Below are positions 32,690-42,093 of a DNA stretch of 64,000 nt, one piece after another (the first letter of the stretch is position 1; each line of letters opens with the position of its first letter). Under the pieces are notes generated by a model. That model saw only the letters and a program-made list of their open reading frames with translations, was not told the DNA's origin and ran no database searches. Source of the DNA: Chrysogorgia sp. JL179-B06 (Eukaryota; Cnidaria; Anthozoa; Scleralcyonacea; Chrysogorgiidae); contig JAYKKM010000253.1 of assembly GCA_035772405.1 (NCBI GenBank), positions 264,501-328,500 of the forward strand, read 5' to 3'. The translations under genes and the position numbers were made by a program.

Positions 32690-34100
32690 GGGCAGTCGCA
32701 GGCTAATGCGGCAGTCGCTATATATCAGTAATGCTTGGATGTGTTAATATATACACTGCTGTAGTGATTGTAGGCTAGCAATGTCTGGAACTGTTATATC
32801 TACGAAAGTTTAGCGAAGGTGTAGATCATGTTTGAGTTAATTAAGACGCGTTTGTTTAGGATATATATTAGACAGATTTAGATCGACAACGCGAGATCAA
32901 AGACGACGTGAGATCACGCGGTATGGCTTGGACCCGAGTAAATTTCACTTCCGGTTTGTATTCCGACGTCGTCTTTGTTGATTTCTAATTTTGACGTCCT
33001 CGCAAAGACGCCACTGTTTTTGCTTGTTTTTTTCCCAGAAAAAAGGTAAGTTTATTAAAATAACTTGTTTGTGAGTGCAAATTAACTCCAGTTAAATTCT
33101 AAATGTTTTGTTTCATTGTTTACATAACTTTGTCCGAAGTAAATAGCGGCTTAATTTAAATAGCGGCTTAATTAGGTTAAGGTTTTCAATGGTTTTTAAA
33201 GACCTTTTCAAAATAGTTCCTCATAACTTTTAAATATTGTGTATTTTTCGTAGGATTAGTCGCTTTAGTATAAATAAATATTACACACTTTATTAGATAA
33301 GTTAGCAATAAGGCCGTTCGGCAAAACAATACTTTGGAACTTAATGGCATGTTCTCTGGTTGTAACTATATTTAAAAAACTACAGTGCAAAAGTATCACG
33401 ATGACGATAGCATAATAACTATAGCCCCCAAAACATTTTTATTTAATCACATATAGATAAATTAATAGAACAATATAAAGTCAGTATTAAAGTCACCATG
33501 TCTGTGTGATGTCTGCTCCTAGTAAATACGACGTTTGAACGATACAAGCAATCAAGAATGAGCGATCAAGACGAGGATCATTCCTTTACTGTTCGAAAAC
33601 ATCCAGTTAACCACTGTTCAACAACCAAAATGGCAACTAAATTCGAGAACACAAAAACAACGTCGTCTTCCTTTTCTAAGTCATGTTTCGTTCACAACAC
33701 GACGGCGTCCTCGACCCAGTCCTCCTCGGTCAACTCACGTCGTCTTTGATCTCGCGTCGTGTTTTCTAAATCTGTCTAATATGACGAATATGTGCGACGG
33801 TAATGTTCATAAGTTTCGATATACAATTATTTCAGCTAAAATATGAAGCGATTTTGAAATTACCTGGCAGTATCACAATTAAATTTAAACCACGTGAGCC
33901 GACCACTGAAACACAAAATATAGCGCCTAGCCAAAAATGTCGGTCATTGCAAACACACTGACGCTGTCTTCGTTCAAATTCGTATAGTACGTGTAATTTA
34001 CACACAAGAACCTGACCAAAATGTTTGTCAGTGTAAACACAATGGCTCTGATAAACAACGAAAAGTACCAAATAATTTTTGGTTGGAATCCGTGTTAACA
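32690..34100. repeat. Dispersed repeat, copy 2, split by a TIR element
   Basis: 32690-32867 and 33781-34100 are the reverse complement of 23420-23890, contiguous there. The break is exactly at the TIR element 32868-33780. Confidence 0.7.
32868..33780. mobile_element. Non-autonomous DNA element with TTAGACAGATTTAG ends
   Basis: Inverted ends TTAGACAGATTTAGA...ACGCGAGATCAAAGACGACG (left) and the inverse (right), ~45 bp. The boundaries agree with the empty site in the homologous copy near 23775. It contains only a short open frame at 33558-33749, not considered a gene. Confidence 0.7.
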
Positions 34101-34408
34101 TGCCAAAACTATCTATTCTTGTATAATATCAACAACTTTAATCTGAATGATCACTACGGAATTATTCATGAAATGTAGACCGCATGTTGCGTTCGCATTG
34201 ACCCCTGGCTCTGGAGATAATTTTTCGCGCCTCATTGGATTCGGAGAAATACGTCAGCACATGAGCTAGCGACCAATGAAAAACCAGTCCCGTAGCGTGA
34301 CCATCTTCCGGTGCTTTCTAGAATAATGTAATCTTATATAACAAACAATGAGTTCTTGTAAACAAACGCGGCCAGCACTCCACGAAGGTGGCAGGCTACT
34401 CGTGAGTA

Positions 34409-34693
34409 ATGGCGAACGCTTCGGTAGCCGTTAAAACAGAAAAGCTAGCAACAGTTGTAGCGCACAGTGTTGGCTTCATTTGTAAGAATTGCGATGAATT
34501 CTTTCGCTGGCAGAAAGATCTATCGAAACATCGGCGCTTGCATTGTACAAAGAAACCATTCGGTTGCCCAGAATGTGGACAGCTTCTATCGAGACGTGAC
34601 TCATTGAGGCAACATCTTCGACGGCACGACATTGGAAAGAAATACGCTTGTCAGTATTGTGAGAAGTTATTCGACCAGCAGCAGAATCTGAAG
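34409..34693 (+). CDS. C2H2 zinc-finger protein, exon 1
   Basis: Starts at ATG 34409, fixed by an in-frame TGA six bases upstream, and ends at the donor AAG|GTATGT at 34693/34694 in phase 0. It encodes 95 residues with two complete fingers (CKNCDEFFRWQKDLSKHRRLH and the following CPECGQLL...HLRRH). The first part of a third finger (CQYCEKLFDQQQNLK) is completed by VHMRVH on exon 2 at 59686, giving the exact C-x2-C-x12-H-x3-H spacing across the junction. A nuclear DNA-binding role is inferred from the family. Upstream, CTTATATAAC at 34333 may be a TATA box. The 25-kb intron between the two exons holds the whole Polinton. Confidence 0.85.
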
Positions 34694-34969
34694 GTATGTC
34701 CCGAAATACTCAAAGTAGTCATGAATATGAAGCTCATAATAAGAAACTCCTAGAAAGATGCACCTTTGCGATTAGAAAGATTGACCTTTCCCGCTTTCTT
34801 CTAGGAATCTAACTTCGCTTCGCAGATATTCAGTTTTGTTTGCTATGTAAATAACACCATTACGGCATACGATGGTATAATGACTTCTGGTGGAATGTTG
34901 TTTATCTTTGAGATTATTCAATAAAATTAACTTTAAACGTTGCCTGTTTAGTATCATGAGATAAACACG

Positions 34970-35215
34970 CGTACATACCAGCTTTTGTAGTGTAGTGGTT
35001 ACCATACATGTCTATGAGCTGGATCGAGACGCAGGTTCAAATCCTGCGTCGGACCACCACTCAGGGTCTTAAAAATAATTGAGGAGAAGGTGCTGCCTTT
35101 GCAACAACACCAGCAAATGTCTTCTCGGAAAACGACCTTACATCGTAGGTCCTCGGAATCCCTATCAGTTGGGTTTTCCGTTCACCTAAGAGTGATAAAC
35201 TGACTAGTCGAACGC
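34970..35215 (+). repeat. tRNA-headed SINE copy
   Basis: GTAGTGTAGTGGTTACCATA, CATGTCTATGAGCTGG and GCAGGTTCAAATCCTGC form a tRNA-like head. The body TCTTCTCGGAAAACGACC and CCCTATCAGTTGGG matches 13010-13265. Confidence 0.7.
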
Positions 35216-35547
35216 TTAAAACATGAGCCTCTGGCTCGGATAAATAGGGCAACGATATCCTACGTGCTCGACTGTAAATAGATCAAATCATTTGATCATA
35301 GTTGCTAATTTCCTTGAAGTCATTATGCAGTATGTCGTATGCATGAGTGGATGTGCTAAGCAAATAACCCTCCATCAATAGCGAAATGAGAGCTGTAAAT
35401 GTCAATTTTAATAATTTCAAAAATTCTAGTTTCTTGCCAACTTATTTACCACTTCATATATCTTTTAAAATTAAACAATAGTTGTTTCTAGATTTTTCTC
35501 ATTATTAAATCAGTTTACCCCCCTTGGCGATAGAGCGTTTTGCATAA

Positions 35548-35553
35548 TGCATC
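35548..35553. repeat. Left target-site duplication TGCATC
   Basis: TGCATC directly precedes the element end AGTAGTATAG and is repeated exactly after the other end at 54821-54826. Six-bp duplications are typical of Polinton integration. Confidence 0.92.
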
Positions 35554-35713
35554 AGTAGTATAGAGAGTGGCGGTACGAGCTCAGTCAACGTCAACCGTAA
35601 TATAAACACCAAAACATCGCCAAATTTGTGTCAAGCCACAACTCAGCAATGTTTTGGTGTTTATGTTTTACAATCGACGTTGGTGAGCTCGTACCACCAC
35701 TCTCTATACTACT
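35554..35713. repeat. Terminal palindrome inside left TIR
   Basis: The outer AGTAGTATAGAGAGTGG and GGTACGAGCTCA are mirrored by TGAGCTCGTACC and CCACTCTCTATACTACT ending at 35713. Arms are about 70 bp with scattered mismatches and a loop of ~20-30 bp. The element's end sequence therefore occurs twice at each end. Confidence 0.9.
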
Positions 35714-36010
35714 ATGGCAATCATTAGTCATTCTAAACACCCCTCCCATGTTTTCTACTCAATTGATAAGAAATACTAAAATAACTGTTTTCGCTAAATT
35801 TAAAGCTAGAATGTGTCGTTTCATCATTTTCACGTCTTTAAAAAGTAGAGAATGTCGTTTCAACATTTTCGCGTATTTAAAAAAGGCATAGTGTACCACT
35901 TCAACGTTTTCACACATTTAAAAAAGTAGAAGGTGTCATTTCAGCATTTTTACATTTTTGCTCAACAAACCACCGACACATTCCACTGCTGTCTCACAAA
36001 TTCACGCGCG

Positions 36011-36042
36011 AAAAAAAAACCACTAGATTTTGGTTCTAGTGG
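36011..36042 (-). terminator. Stem-loop plus T-run downstream of the leftward gene block
   Basis: On the minus strand, CCACTAGA-ACCAAAA-TCTAGTGG is followed by nine Ts, about 90 bp after the stop of the 170-aa gene. The identical structure follows PolB at the other end because it lies in the TIR. It looks like a transcription-end signal by shape only; function is inferred. Confidence 0.5.
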
Positions 36043-36127
36043 TGATGTTTATCCAAATGGATGGCGAAATGGCGCTCTTTTGATTGGCTAACAACGTTAG
36101 CTAACAAATAGCCAACTACTCTACGAA

Positions 36128-36640
36128 TTAGTCTGTTTGTTCACTACTCTCAGTGTCTACCACCTCACTCCTAAAATGGTGATCGTACACATATTTCGAC
36201 GTTGTGATTCCTCCCGACAACAAGCCCAAGAAAGGCACATACGGCGTCACAATCGCGACAATGCTCTCAACGTCTTTCTTTAATAGCGGGTCTTTCTGCA
36301 ACTCGTCATTTAGTTCGTCAGGATTCTCTATAGCGTTCAACCCATCTAGTAAGCTGGCGAATTTGCTGATTAGCAAGTCAGTGAGAAAAGCGTTCGCGAT
36401 TTCCATTCTCTTCAACTCGTGTTGGCGCCATATCTTATCAATAACTTTTGCGGACGCTTTTTTAATGTATGCTTCGGACTGACTCACCACGCCGTCACCG
36501 GACAGTCTAATAAGTTCGGATCTCCTAACGTCAATGTCATCTTCCACAGTCGAAGTGCCAGCGGTCTCCTCAACTAATTCCTCAATCGTAGGATTTTCTT
36601 CACTTTTGCGTTTCACCATCGCGTTATTACTTATACCCAT
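36128..36640 (-). CDS. Polinton terminal protein, 170 aa, unknown function
   Basis: Starts at an ATG in AAATATGGG. The first ~50 residues are charged, the middle is helical, and a hydrophobic stretch near residues 127-146 (VAIVTPYVPFLGLL) could be a membrane segment. The stop lies within the left TIR, so the last eight residues (TESSEQTD) are identical to those of PolB at the other end. It follows the packaging ATPase by 3 bp and is the last gene of the leftward block. I do not recognise the family. Confidence 0.8.
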   Translation of the reverse strand: MGISNNAMVKRKSEENPTIEELVEETAGTSTVEDDIDVRRSELIRLSGDGVVSQSEAYIKKASAKVIDKIWRQHELKRMEIANAFLTDLLISKFASLLDGLNAIENPDELNDELQKDPLLKKDVESIVAIVTPYVPFLGLLSGGITTSKYVYDHHFRSEVVDTESSEQTD

Positions 36641-36643
36641 ATT

Positions 36644-37243
36644 TTATTGCGGAATAACAACTTCATGACTGTATGGATAGCGCAGTGAGATTTCGAGTCT
36701 AGCGTACTTATTATTTTTTAATGTGGTCACAATCGCCGACGATTTTTCTCTGCTAATGTTTCCAAGGTAATCGTCGATAACGACCTTCATATCACTCCTA
36801 CTCGGACAGTAGAAGCAAACGAGCTTACTAATATTTTCTCTGTACGGTTTTGCGATCGACGTCAGTTGTTGTGTGATGACAATAACGCTCAACATAAAAT
36901 GTCGCGCACTAAAAGCCAAGTTGACCAATTGACTAGTCCTATTCTTAACATCTTGAGAACTTGCACAGTCGTCCAACACAATCAGAGTGTTAGTGCCTTT
37001 AAAAACATTTGTTACACACTTGAGAACAGCGTCAACACTATCCTGCGCACAGTCTATCGCTAACACGTCGGGGTCGCGTATGTATCTCCAATCTTGGTAC
37101 GCTTTGTTCCACTCAAAAGTAGGGCAAATCAACACAATGTAGTCAAATTTATTAAAGTACTCAGATTCCAATGTTTCCAGCAAATAATGCGTCTTACCAC
37201 AAGCTGTCATACCAACAATTAGCATATTAAACGGAGTCTCCAT
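36644..37243 (-). CDS. A32-like genome-packaging ATPase
   Basis: 199 residues. The Walker A motif GMTACGKT is at residues 11-18, Walker B LIVLDD at 87-92, and a sensor-like VITQQ at about 122-126. Small size, hydrophobic strand before Walker B and position beside the capsid gene fit the FtsK/HerA-type ATPases of Polintons, which pump DNA into capsids. It begins 15 bp after the major capsid gene ends and is followed by the 170-aa gene. All nucleotide-binding residues are intact. Confidence 0.92.
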   Translation of the reverse strand: METPFNMLIVGMTACGKTHYLLETLESEYFNKFDYIVLICPTFEWNKAYQDWRYIRDPDVLAIDCAQDSVDAVLKCVTNVFKGTNTLIVLDDCASSQDVKNRTSQLVNLAFSARHFMLSVIVITQQLTSIAKPYRENISKLVCFYCPSRSDMKVVIDDYLGNISREKSSAIVTTLKNNKYARLEISLRYPYSHEVVIPQ

Positions 37244-37258
37244 TAACTCACGTTTGAT

Positions 37259-38497
37259 TTAATACTGGATTGACTGCAACCCATTGTTCATGAAGTTGAC
37301 CAGTCCATCACTCATCACAAACACCCTGCACATAACATTCGCAGTCGTCGCTTTTTTAGTGATCTCAAGAAGCACGCCAGATTGTGTGTTCACAATTTTC
37401 TTGCCAGTGGCGACGTTGTAATTGTCTTGAACGCTCCTCAAGTCGATGACCAACGCAAAGCCATCTTTGTAGAACTTCTGTATGGTCATGAACTGAGCGT
37501 GTTCTTCACCCAACCCAAACAATCGTTTCGCTTCTGCATAGAACTTCGACTTTGGGATGCCTTGTGAGTACACACTATTTGGCACACCTTCAATTGTGAC
37601 TCTAATATTCTCAATATTTGGGTAAAGAAACTCCTCGCTGTCTGTTCGCACCTTATTCGTGAATAGCAACACAATCGCCTTCATGCTTTTTCTTGGAAGA
37701 TTAATGTTTTCATTCACAATGGTCGTGCCTTTGTCCCATTCGGTGGTTTTCATCAACGTAACGTGCTCATATGACAAACTACGACCACTTGCATAGCCCG
37801 ACGCTATTTCGTCAGCGAGCTCCTGGTTATCAATCGTCTCATACTCAAGCTCGAGGTTCTCCAGAGTGTACCCACCCACAGCGCTACCGGATTGCGCCAC
37901 CATGATGTCTGTGGCCTTCGGAAGTGTGATCACATACTGCAAGTTGTTGTTCATGCTAAAAGGAGCGTACAACCCATGGTCATTCATGATCTTGCCAAGT
38001 TTTATTCGTTGCTTTGTTCCAATCACACCAAACATCAACGCGTCGTTAACTTTAGCAACGTTTCCACTTGTCGCACCACTGTCGTCCTTAGAAACTAGCT
38101 TTCTCAAGTTCTCACCACCAATACCATAGTCAATCATTTGGTCTCGCGCAGTAACACTTTCCCAAAGGTCGCGATAGACACCAGTGTAATTTTCCCCATT
38201 GTTGTCATACACAGTTTCCCCAGCTAGTCTCACAACCAGTTTCTCAACCAACAACTTGCTCACATTGTTCAAGAACCAGCTTTTGGTGTTTGCGTTCTTA
38301 AAGTCGAACACTAAACCCAACGACCCAGGCACCAAACAGCTACTAACCTTAAGCTTTGGTATATCAACGTAAAGTTCCTCACCAGGACTGACTTTATTAG
38401 GGTTCAACGTGATTACGTGTTGCGTTCTCACCCCTTTTATACCACCCATGGTCGCTCGTCTAAAACCAGGGCTCAACTCTGCTGACGTGACGTTCAT
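37259..38497 (-). CDS. Major capsid protein, double jelly-roll (hexon-like)
   Basis: 412 residues. The N-terminal NPNKVSPGEELYVDIPKL, followed by LVPGSLGLVFDF and LVEKLVVRLAGE...ENYTGVYRDLW, is typical of Polinton/adintovirus hexon-like proteins. The remainder is beta-rich with few charged helices. The start ATG lies in GGTATATGAACG. By homology it forms pseudohexameric capsomers. It sits between the tandem membrane-protein paralogues and the packaging ATPase, the usual capsid neighbourhood. Complete, with no visible damage. Confidence 0.87.
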   Translation of the reverse strand: MNVTSAELSPGFRRATMGGIKGVRTQHVITLNPNKVSPGEELYVDIPKLKVSSCLVPGSLGLVFDFKNANTKSWFLNNVSKLLVEKLVVRLAGETVYDNNGENYTGVYRDLWESVTARDQMIDYGIGGENLRKLVSKDDSGATSGNVAKVNDALMFGVIGTKQRIKLGKIMNDHGLYAPFSMNNNLQYVITLPKATDIMVAQSGSAVGGYTLENLELEYETIDNQELADEIASGYASGRSLSYEHVTLMKTTEWDKGTTIVNENINLPRKSMKAIVLLFTNKVRTDSEEFLYPNIENIRVTIEGVPNSVYSQGIPKSKFYAEAKRLFGLGEEHAQFMTIQKFYKDGFALVIDLRSVQDNYNVATGKKIVNTQSGVLLEITKKATTANVMCRVFVMSDGLVNFMNNGLQSIQY

Positions 38498-38520
38498 ATA
38501 CCTTTACATATGTTTTATCG

Positions 38521-39969
38521 CTACCGTTTTAGCTTGTAATAGTCATAAGCAAACCACGCGAGTACCACCGCGAGTACCCACAGATTCTGAGCCAACCATG
38601 CGAGACCCCTCGCACCCAAGGTCAACATATTGTAAACTAAATTAGCCAATCCAACAGCCCATGGACCCATCTTCGTTATCGCGTTCTTAACAGCCTGTGC
38701 GAATGACCTCGTGACCATAGCGCCTTTCATAACAGCGGACCTCCCAGCGATAATAATAGTTGTTATAATCCCAGCCACTGAAATTGCCACAGCGCTCAAC
38801 CCAACCATATTTTCTTTAGCCCATTCCTTAAATTTCTGAAACCTGTCAATGTCGACTTCTTGTTGCGCTCTAACCTCTTCGAGTTCGCGCTGTCTTAGGG
38901 TTCTGTCTCTGGCTTTCTCAAGTCCTCTCACTCTTTCAAGCAAATCAGCGTACTCTCGCTCTTCGTCACTCGTGAGACCACTTTGGCTAGCTTTTTTTTT
39001 TTTGAGCTCCACCAATCTTCCAAGCTCTTCGTCTAACGCCTTTTGAAAATAGTCTGCTTGTATTTGCAACGAGCCAGTGTCACCTATTCTTGACTCACGC
39101 AACACGCTTTCGCTTGGATTAAGCACACCATTCAGATCACGGTTTTCGTTTGACGATAACCCAAGTATGTCGTCGTAGTCCACTTTTGTCTCAATCACTG
39201 GGGGGTCATCTGGGGCTACTTCTGTTGTGACAGCTGTTGTTTCTGCGCTCTCAGGGATTTGACTAACTAACTGTTTGAACTGCTCAATAGCCCTTTTACT
39301 ATTGTCATCTCTGCTGTAGATCAAGTCTTTTTTTTGTTTCCCAGGTTTTAGAATTAGTTTGGGTTTTCCATATTTACCGTCTTTGTTCACCGGTTTGAAA
39401 AGAATAGACTCTGAGTCCGTAACCCACGACCTGTTGACTATTTCCCTTGACGCGTCGTCGTGGCCGAGTCCCTTTTTGCTTAATTTACGTATTCTCTTAT
39501 TTATTAGCTTGATTCTTTTCACATTGTTTTCTGTTAGCTTTTTGTTGGACGCTTTTAGCTCACCCAGTCTTCTCTCAATTTCTTTCTCCTCTTCAAAAGC
39601 TATACTAAAACTCTCGTCATTGACATCACCATATGTGTCCTGCTCAACAAACTCTACTGTTGGGACTTCTGTGTTGGTCCCCCTTATTGTCACCGTCTTA
39701 CCATCGTCACTGTCGATAAATGACGTCTCTTTTTGCCAATCTCGTCTCGAGTCTAGCTCACTCAGTATCTTTTTCGCATAGTCTTGATAGTCGTCGTAAT
39801 TAACACGAACGTCTTCCGGCATGTTGTCTTCAGTGTGCCTACCGTACATGCCTTCAATAACGTCTTCGACATCGGCGAGCGTCTTTTCTAGTTGCTCATC
39901 GCTCATGTCTTCGTACTTATTGAGGGTTTCCATCTCGACCTCGTCGAAAACTTCTCCAACTTTAGCCAT
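38521..39969 (-). CDS. Polinton structural/membrane-active protein, long paralogue (482 aa)
   Basis: The charged, coiled-coil-prone first ~390 residues are followed by a hydrophobic C-terminal region of ~90 residues (ENMVGLSAVAISVAGIITT, GPWAVGLANLVYNML, LAWLAQNLWVLAVVLAWFAY). It is paralogous to the neighbouring 316-aa protein: both share YxDILGL-S-ENR-LN--LNPSESV and nearly the same C-terminal 100 residues. It carries an extra Lys/Glu-rich central part. The start is in TAGTATGGC, 58 bp after the upstream paralogue. Possible roles are capsid-lumen scaffold, membrane penetration or DNA condensation; none can be chosen from sequence. Confidence 0.8.
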   Translation of the reverse strand: MAKVGEVFDEVEMETLNKYEDMSDEQLEKTLADVEDVIEGMYGRHTEDNMPEDVRVNYDDYQDYAKKILSELDSRRDWQKETSFIDSDDGKTVTIRGTNTEVPTVEFVEQDTYGDVNDESFSIAFEEEKEIERRLGELKASNKKLTENNVKRIKLINKRIRKLSKKGLGHDDASREIVNRSWVTDSESILFKPVNKDGKYGKPKLILKPGKQKKDLIYSRDDNSKRAIEQFKQLVSQIPESAETTAVTTEVAPDDPPVIETKVDYDDILGLSSNENRDLNGVLNPSESVLRESRIGDTGSLQIQADYFQKALDEELGRLVELKKKKASQSGLTSDEEREYADLLERVRGLEKARDRTLRQRELEEVRAQQEVDIDRFQKFKEWAKENMVGLSAVAISVAGIITTIIIAGRSAVMKGAMVTRSFAQAVKNAITKMGPWAVGLANLVYNMLTLGARGLAWLAQNLWVLAVVLAWFAYDYYKLKR

Positions 39970-39971
39970 AC

Positions 39972-40024
39972 TACATTAGCTCACATTTTGAATATCGCTC
40001 TCTGACTCCCACGAATCACATTTG
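39972..40024 (-). pseudogene. Relic of the integrase 3' end between the tandem paralogues
   Basis: On the minus strand this reads SKCDSWESESDIQNVS and a stop, matching the integrase C-terminus SKHNSWIPESDIQNVS and stop. The following GTGAGCTAATGTAGTATGGC also matches the sequence after the real integrase. It marks the breakpoint of the tandem duplication that made two copies of the membrane-active gene. Confidence 0.85.
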
Positions 40025-40027
40025 CTT

Positions 40028-40978
40028 TTAGTTTAGATAATTGTACGCAAGCCACGCGAATGTCACCGCGAGGACCCACAGATTTTGGGCTAACCAAGCG
40101 AGACCCCTTGCACCTGTCACCAGCGCGTCGTAAACTAAGTTAGCCAACCCAACAGCCCATGGACCCATCTTCGTTATCGCGTTCTTAACAGCCTGTGCAA
40201 ACGACCTCGTGACCATAGCGCCTTTCATAACGTTAGTCCTCCCAGCGATAATAACAGTCGTCACAATTGCTGCCACTGAAATCGCTAAAGCACTCATCCC
40301 AACCATATTTTCTCTAGCCCACTTCTTGAACTTCTGCAATCTGTCAATATCAATCTCTTGTCGCTCTCTAACCTCCTCTATTTGTCGCTGTTCAATAATC
40401 ATGTCTCTAGCCTGTATGAGTCCAATCACTCTTTCAGCTAGATTAATATGCTCTTCACCCCCCACAGTTGTGAGATCTTTTTTACCAAGCTCTGCCATTC
40501 TCTCGCCCGCTTTGTCTATAGCTTCTCGAAAATAGTCTACTCGTGTTTGCAATGTACCAGTATCACCTATTCTTGACTCAGACGTCACACTCTCGCTTGG
40601 GTTCAGTAACGCATTTAACTCACGGTTCTCGATTGACGTTAGCCCAAGTATGTCGACGTACTCTGCGTGTGTGGTGTCTAACAATGACGCACTCCTCGCA
40701 ACGTCTTCGTAGTCTTTTGCGTTGTCATTAATCCGCGTCTCAATATTGCTAAAGGCCTCCTCCACGCGTTGACGCTCCCTTCTACCATGCTCGCGAGCCA
40801 GCCCACTCCTCACTTTAGTTAGTCTAACTCTCTCGCCGACTGCAACGTTTGGGTCGTCCCAAGCTAGCTCACTATCTTTAGTGGCTTTTTCAAGACTATA
40901 CTTTAGTTCGTCGTCGGCGACATCTTTGTATTCGTTAGAGCTACCCATCTCAAGGTTGTCGAAGCCACTTTCAGCCAT
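40028..40978 (-). CDS. Polinton structural/membrane-active protein, short paralogue (316 aa)
   Basis: Same plan as its 482-aa neighbour: a charged helical N-terminal part, then ENMVGMSALAISVAAIVTT and GPWAVGLANLVYDAL hydrophobic segments. The start is in TAATATGGC, 6 bp after the integrase stop. Its position directly after integrase suggests this is the ancestral locus. The long paralogue probably derives from a duplication that also copied the integrase tail. Confidence 0.8.
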   Translation of the reverse strand: MAESGFDNLEMGSSNEYKDVADDELKYSLEKATKDSELAWDDPNVAVGERVRLTKVRSGLAREHGRRERQRVEEAFSNIETRINDNAKDYEDVARSASLLDTTHAEYVDILGLTSIENRELNALLNPSESVTSESRIGDTGTLQTRVDYFREAIDKAGERMAELGKKDLTTVGGEEHINLAERVIGLIQARDMIIEQRQIEEVRERQEIDIDRLQKFKKWARENMVGMSALAISVAAIVTTVIIAGRTNVMKGAMVTRSFAQAVKNAITKMGPWAVGLANLVYDALVTGARGLAWLAQNLWVLAVTFAWLAYNYLN

Positions 40979-40984
40979 ATTACA

Positions 40985-42088
40985 TTAACTCACATTTTGA
41001 ATATCGCTTTCTGGTATCCACGAATTATGTTTGCTCTCATAACCCGACCATTTGACCAACGCCATCTTCTTCCCTCTGACTTTCTTTCTTTTCAACACCT
41101 TTTCAACTCTGTACACATCGTCACCAGGTTTCTTATTAACCAGTGATAATTCCTGTTCATAAAATTTACCAATAATCTGTTCACCGCTCACGTCCTCAAT
41201 TTCGTACACATTAGGATCACCACGAGTAACCTTCACCACTTTAAACAGCTCTTCAGTGAAGTTGGCTTCATAGCCCTTTGTGAACACACTCTTGTATTTA
41301 CTAATTCTCACTGACTCACCAACTCTAAACTTTGGCAATGGGTTGTCTGCAAATTGGTGACCAAACAAAGTGGTCCAAACTTCGCCTTCGTTTGACTTAT
41401 TAACATCCTTCGGCTTCATCATAATACTACGGTTCACATTGCTATTGTAATTGCTTACAAACTGATCTAGAACCCCAATCCATTTGTACGTCCCATAAGT
41501 GTAAAAGTACTTCCACATAATACTCTTCAGACTTCTATTGAAACGCTCAACAACAGCAGCCTTTTTATCACTCTTAGTGCTGAAATATTCAACACCATGT
41601 TTTTTCAACAAACTTTTCACCCCAACGTTATAGAACTCAAGTCCATCATCAAATTGCGCTAACTTAGGCGTGGTCCCAAACCGATCTTTAAAGTCAACCA
41701 ACAATTTTCCAACAGCCTTAGTCATGTTCTTAGTGTCTTTTCTATAAACTGCAATGCCAAAAGCGTGTCTACTCAATATTTCAATACCTGTCAATATCCA
41801 ATAATAACCACCATTCTGTTTTGAATACTTACTCATGTCCACTAAGTCCATTTGGAGCTCCTCACCAAGAAATCCAACAAAAGTCGCGCGGAATTTATGT
41901 CTTCTCACAATGGGTTTGTACCTAGTGTAAGTGTCCTGCGCTGTCAACCATTCTTTCACTGTTTTTCTAGTTACTTTCAATCCGTCTCCCAATGCGCTTT
42001 GATACAATTTCTCTACACCACTGAACCCTGTCTTAGGATTGTAATAAATGTCTCTCAACCCTTGTTCTGTTTCCACGCCAAGCTCCAT
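40985..42088 (-). CDS. Retrovirus-type integrase with C-terminal chromodomain
   Basis: 367 residues from ATG 42088; a GTG nine bases upstream is not needed. The DDE catalytic core is visible: Asp81 (or Asp84) in ELQMDLVDM, Asp147 in QFDDGLEF and Glu181 in VVERFNRSLK. Residues ~320-360 form a chromodomain (VYRVEKVLKRK, ALVKWSGYESKHNSWIPES) that may steer integration toward histone marks. It inserts the linear element DNA and creates the 6-bp target duplication seen here. All catalytic residues are present. It lies 5 bp after the penton-like gene and 6 bp before the short paralogue. Confidence 0.93.
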   Translation of the reverse strand: MELGVETEQGLRDIYYNPKTGFSGVEKLYQSALGDGLKVTRKTVKEWLTAQDTYTRYKPIVRRHKFRATFVGFLGEELQMDLVDMSKYSKQNGGYYWILTGIEILSRHAFGIAVYRKDTKNMTKAVGKLLVDFKDRFGTTPKLAQFDDGLEFYNVGVKSLLKKHGVEYFSTKSDKKAAVVERFNRSLKSIMWKYFYTYGTYKWIGVLDQFVSNYNSNVNRSIMMKPKDVNKSNEGEVWTTLFGHQFADNPLPKFRVGESVRISKYKSVFTKGYEANFTEELFKVVKVTRGDPNVYEIEDVSGEQIIGKFYEQELSLVNKKPGDDVYRVEKVLKRKKVRGKKMALVKWSGYESKHNSWIPESDIQNVS

Positions 42089-42093
42089 ATAAT

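Larger units (their letters stand above)
35554..36155. repeat. Left terminal inverted repeat (602 bp)
   Basis: Reads as the exact reverse complement of 54219-54820 wherever compared. It includes a 160-bp terminal palindrome, a stem-loop with an A/T run at 36011-36042, and the last eight codons plus stop of the 170-aa gene. Confidence 0.93.

Noticed and set aside
33558..33749. 63-codon Ser/Thr-rich frame
   Set aside because: Entirely inside a non-autonomous TIR element, with no start context or splice support.
35628..35891. 87-codon frame in the left TIR (identical copy at 54483-54746)
   Set aside because: Lies across the terminal palindrome, has no composition typical of the element's genes, and the duplicate is simply the other TIR.
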